Below are positions 5,348 through 5,703 of a stretch of DNA of 5,703 bases, piece by piece. The stretch comes from Chitinispirillales bacterium. Its GTDB lineage: Bacteria > Fibrobacterota > Chitinivibrionia > Chitinivibrionales > Chitinispirillaceae. Both the position numbers and the translations under genes were made by a program. The stretch spans positions 1 to 5,703 of the forward strand of contig JAIRUL010000073.1 in NCBI GenBank assembly GCA_031254445.1, read 5' to 3'. Position 1 is the stretch's first letter; each line of letters starts with the position of its first letter. The notes below the pieces were generated by a model, which saw only the letters and a program-made list of their open reading frames with translations, was not told where the DNA came from and ran no database searches.

Positions 5348-5357
5348 TTTGGCGTTC

Positions 5358-5702
5358 TTACCTTCTCCTTGTATTCCCAGACGTTTTTTTCGCCGCCCCG
5401 CCCCCGCTGCCGGTTTTTTTCGCTTCCGCTTTCGCTTCCGCTTTCGCTCCAGCCTTTATCTCAGCTTTTATTTCCGCCTTAAGGTCGGTGACCTTTTTTT
5501 CGAGCGCCTTGTTTTCGTCCCTCAGTTTGTTTATCTCTGCGGTCATCGCGGTCATTTCTTCTCTGAGCGCCTGCTGTTCCTTGGCGAACTCGGTTTTTAC
5601 CTCTTCGATAGCTATCTTAAAATTCTTGCTCTTGCCGCCGCCGCCGACCACGAAGAGTATTACTATAAGGATGAGCGCGGCCGCCCCTGCCATGAGGGGT
5701 AT
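5358..5702 (-). CDS. Membrane-anchored coiled-coil protein with Lys/Ala-rich tail, probably 5'-partial
   Basis: I do not recognise a family. Numbering from the ATG at 5693, a hydrophobic segment (about 1-17, ALILIVILFVV) is followed by GGGG and then a Lys/Glu-rich helix with coiled-coil spacing (about 25-75). Next come a KAEIKAEIKAGAKAEAKAEAK-like stretch (72-92) and a basic Gly/Ser/Lys/Arg tail ending NTRRR. This suggests a single-pass inner-membrane protein; which side the coiled coil faces is unclear. The frame stays open to the right edge (Ile-Pro-Leu precede the Met) and no SD stands before this ATG, so the true start is probably beyond the window. The tail is encoded by a 12-bp tandem repeat (5422-5445). 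Three A7 tracts on the coding strand (5384-5390, 5414-5420, 5494-5500) make the 3' end prone to slippage. Confidence 0.72.
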   Translation of the reverse strand: MPLMAGAAALILIVILFVVGGGGKSKNFKIAIEEVKTEFAKEQQALREEMTAMTAEINKLRDENKALEKKVTDLKAEIKAEIKAGAKAEAKAEAKKTGSGGGAAKKTSGNTRRR

Positions 5703-5703
5703 G

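Larger units (their letters stand above)
4910..5357. other. 448-base intergenic repeat cluster
   Basis: No protein-coding gene is evident. Read from left to right, the gap holds the bTHX SD and putative promoter, an A+T-rich 9-bp array (4941-4992), a 35-bp direct repeat (4991-5066), five or more G+C-rich inverted repeats (5059-5259), and a second 9-bp array on the opposite strand (5294-5347). A perfect 20-bp inverted repeat (4985-5004 with 5271-5290) joins the two sides. The TTGAC motif recurs on the - strand near 4969, 5035, 5108 and 5115. It looks like a landing site for several families of small repeats, not one mobile element: there is no transposase and no flanking target duplication that I can see. 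Confidence 0.6.

Noticed and set aside
4910..5357. Insertion sequence or integrated element
   Set aside because: There is no transposase or recombinase frame and no recognisable target-site duplication. Although the tRNA is nearby, no repeat of its 3' end is seen in the window.
5493..5499. Canonical -1 slippery heptamer A AAA AAG in frame within the coiled-coil gene
   Set aside because: It falls in a Lys-rich region where such runs arise by chance. A -1 shift would end after four more residues, and no clear stimulating structure is visible.

Overview
This window holds ordinary bacterial housekeeping genes plus one repeat-packed intergenic region. I see no CRISPR array, toxin-antitoxin pair, transposase or phage gene. 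G+C looks close to half, and the A+T-rich stretches are confined to the gaps between genes. The organism is probably Gram-negative and uncultured. The clues are a small ribosomal protein bTHX, known from Thermus, Bacteroidota and some other Gram-negative lineages, a eukaryote-type adenylosuccinate lyase, and a tRNA gene without an encoded CCA end. bTHX has a perfect AAGGAGG Shine-Dalgarno sequence, which argues against a typical Bacteroidota host, where strong SD sequences are rare. A spirochaete or another lineage near the FCB group is possible, but I cannot place it.

Layout: an unrecognised partial gene enters from the left edge on the + strand (1-390). All other genes are on the - strand and are listed here in their direction of transcription, from right to left. 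First comes a membrane-anchored coiled-coil protein (5702-5358, probably cut by the window edge). A 448-base repeat region (5357-4910) follows. Next are the 30-residue ribosomal protein bTHX (4909-4817), a tRNA with anticodon CAT (4760-4687), a coiled-coil C4 zinc-ribbon protein (4654-3929), an MsbA-type ABC exporter (3829-1955) and purB (1869-430). purB converges on the left-edge gene.

bTHX, the tRNA and the zinc-ribbon gene are close together (gaps of 56 and 32 bases) and could share a transcript starting at a promoter-like pair just upstream of bTHX. The theme there is translation. The ABC exporter and purB follow in the same direction with gaps of 99 and 85 bases, but nothing in their functions links them.

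The most unusual material is non-coding. A 49-bp palindromic element (386-434), with perfect 8-bp terminal inverted repeats, supplies the TAG stop codons of both convergent genes, and a relative lies at 3846-3888. The 5357-4910 gap contains two A+T-rich 9-bp tandem arrays in opposite orientation, a perfect 35-bp direct repeat and at least five different inverted repeats.
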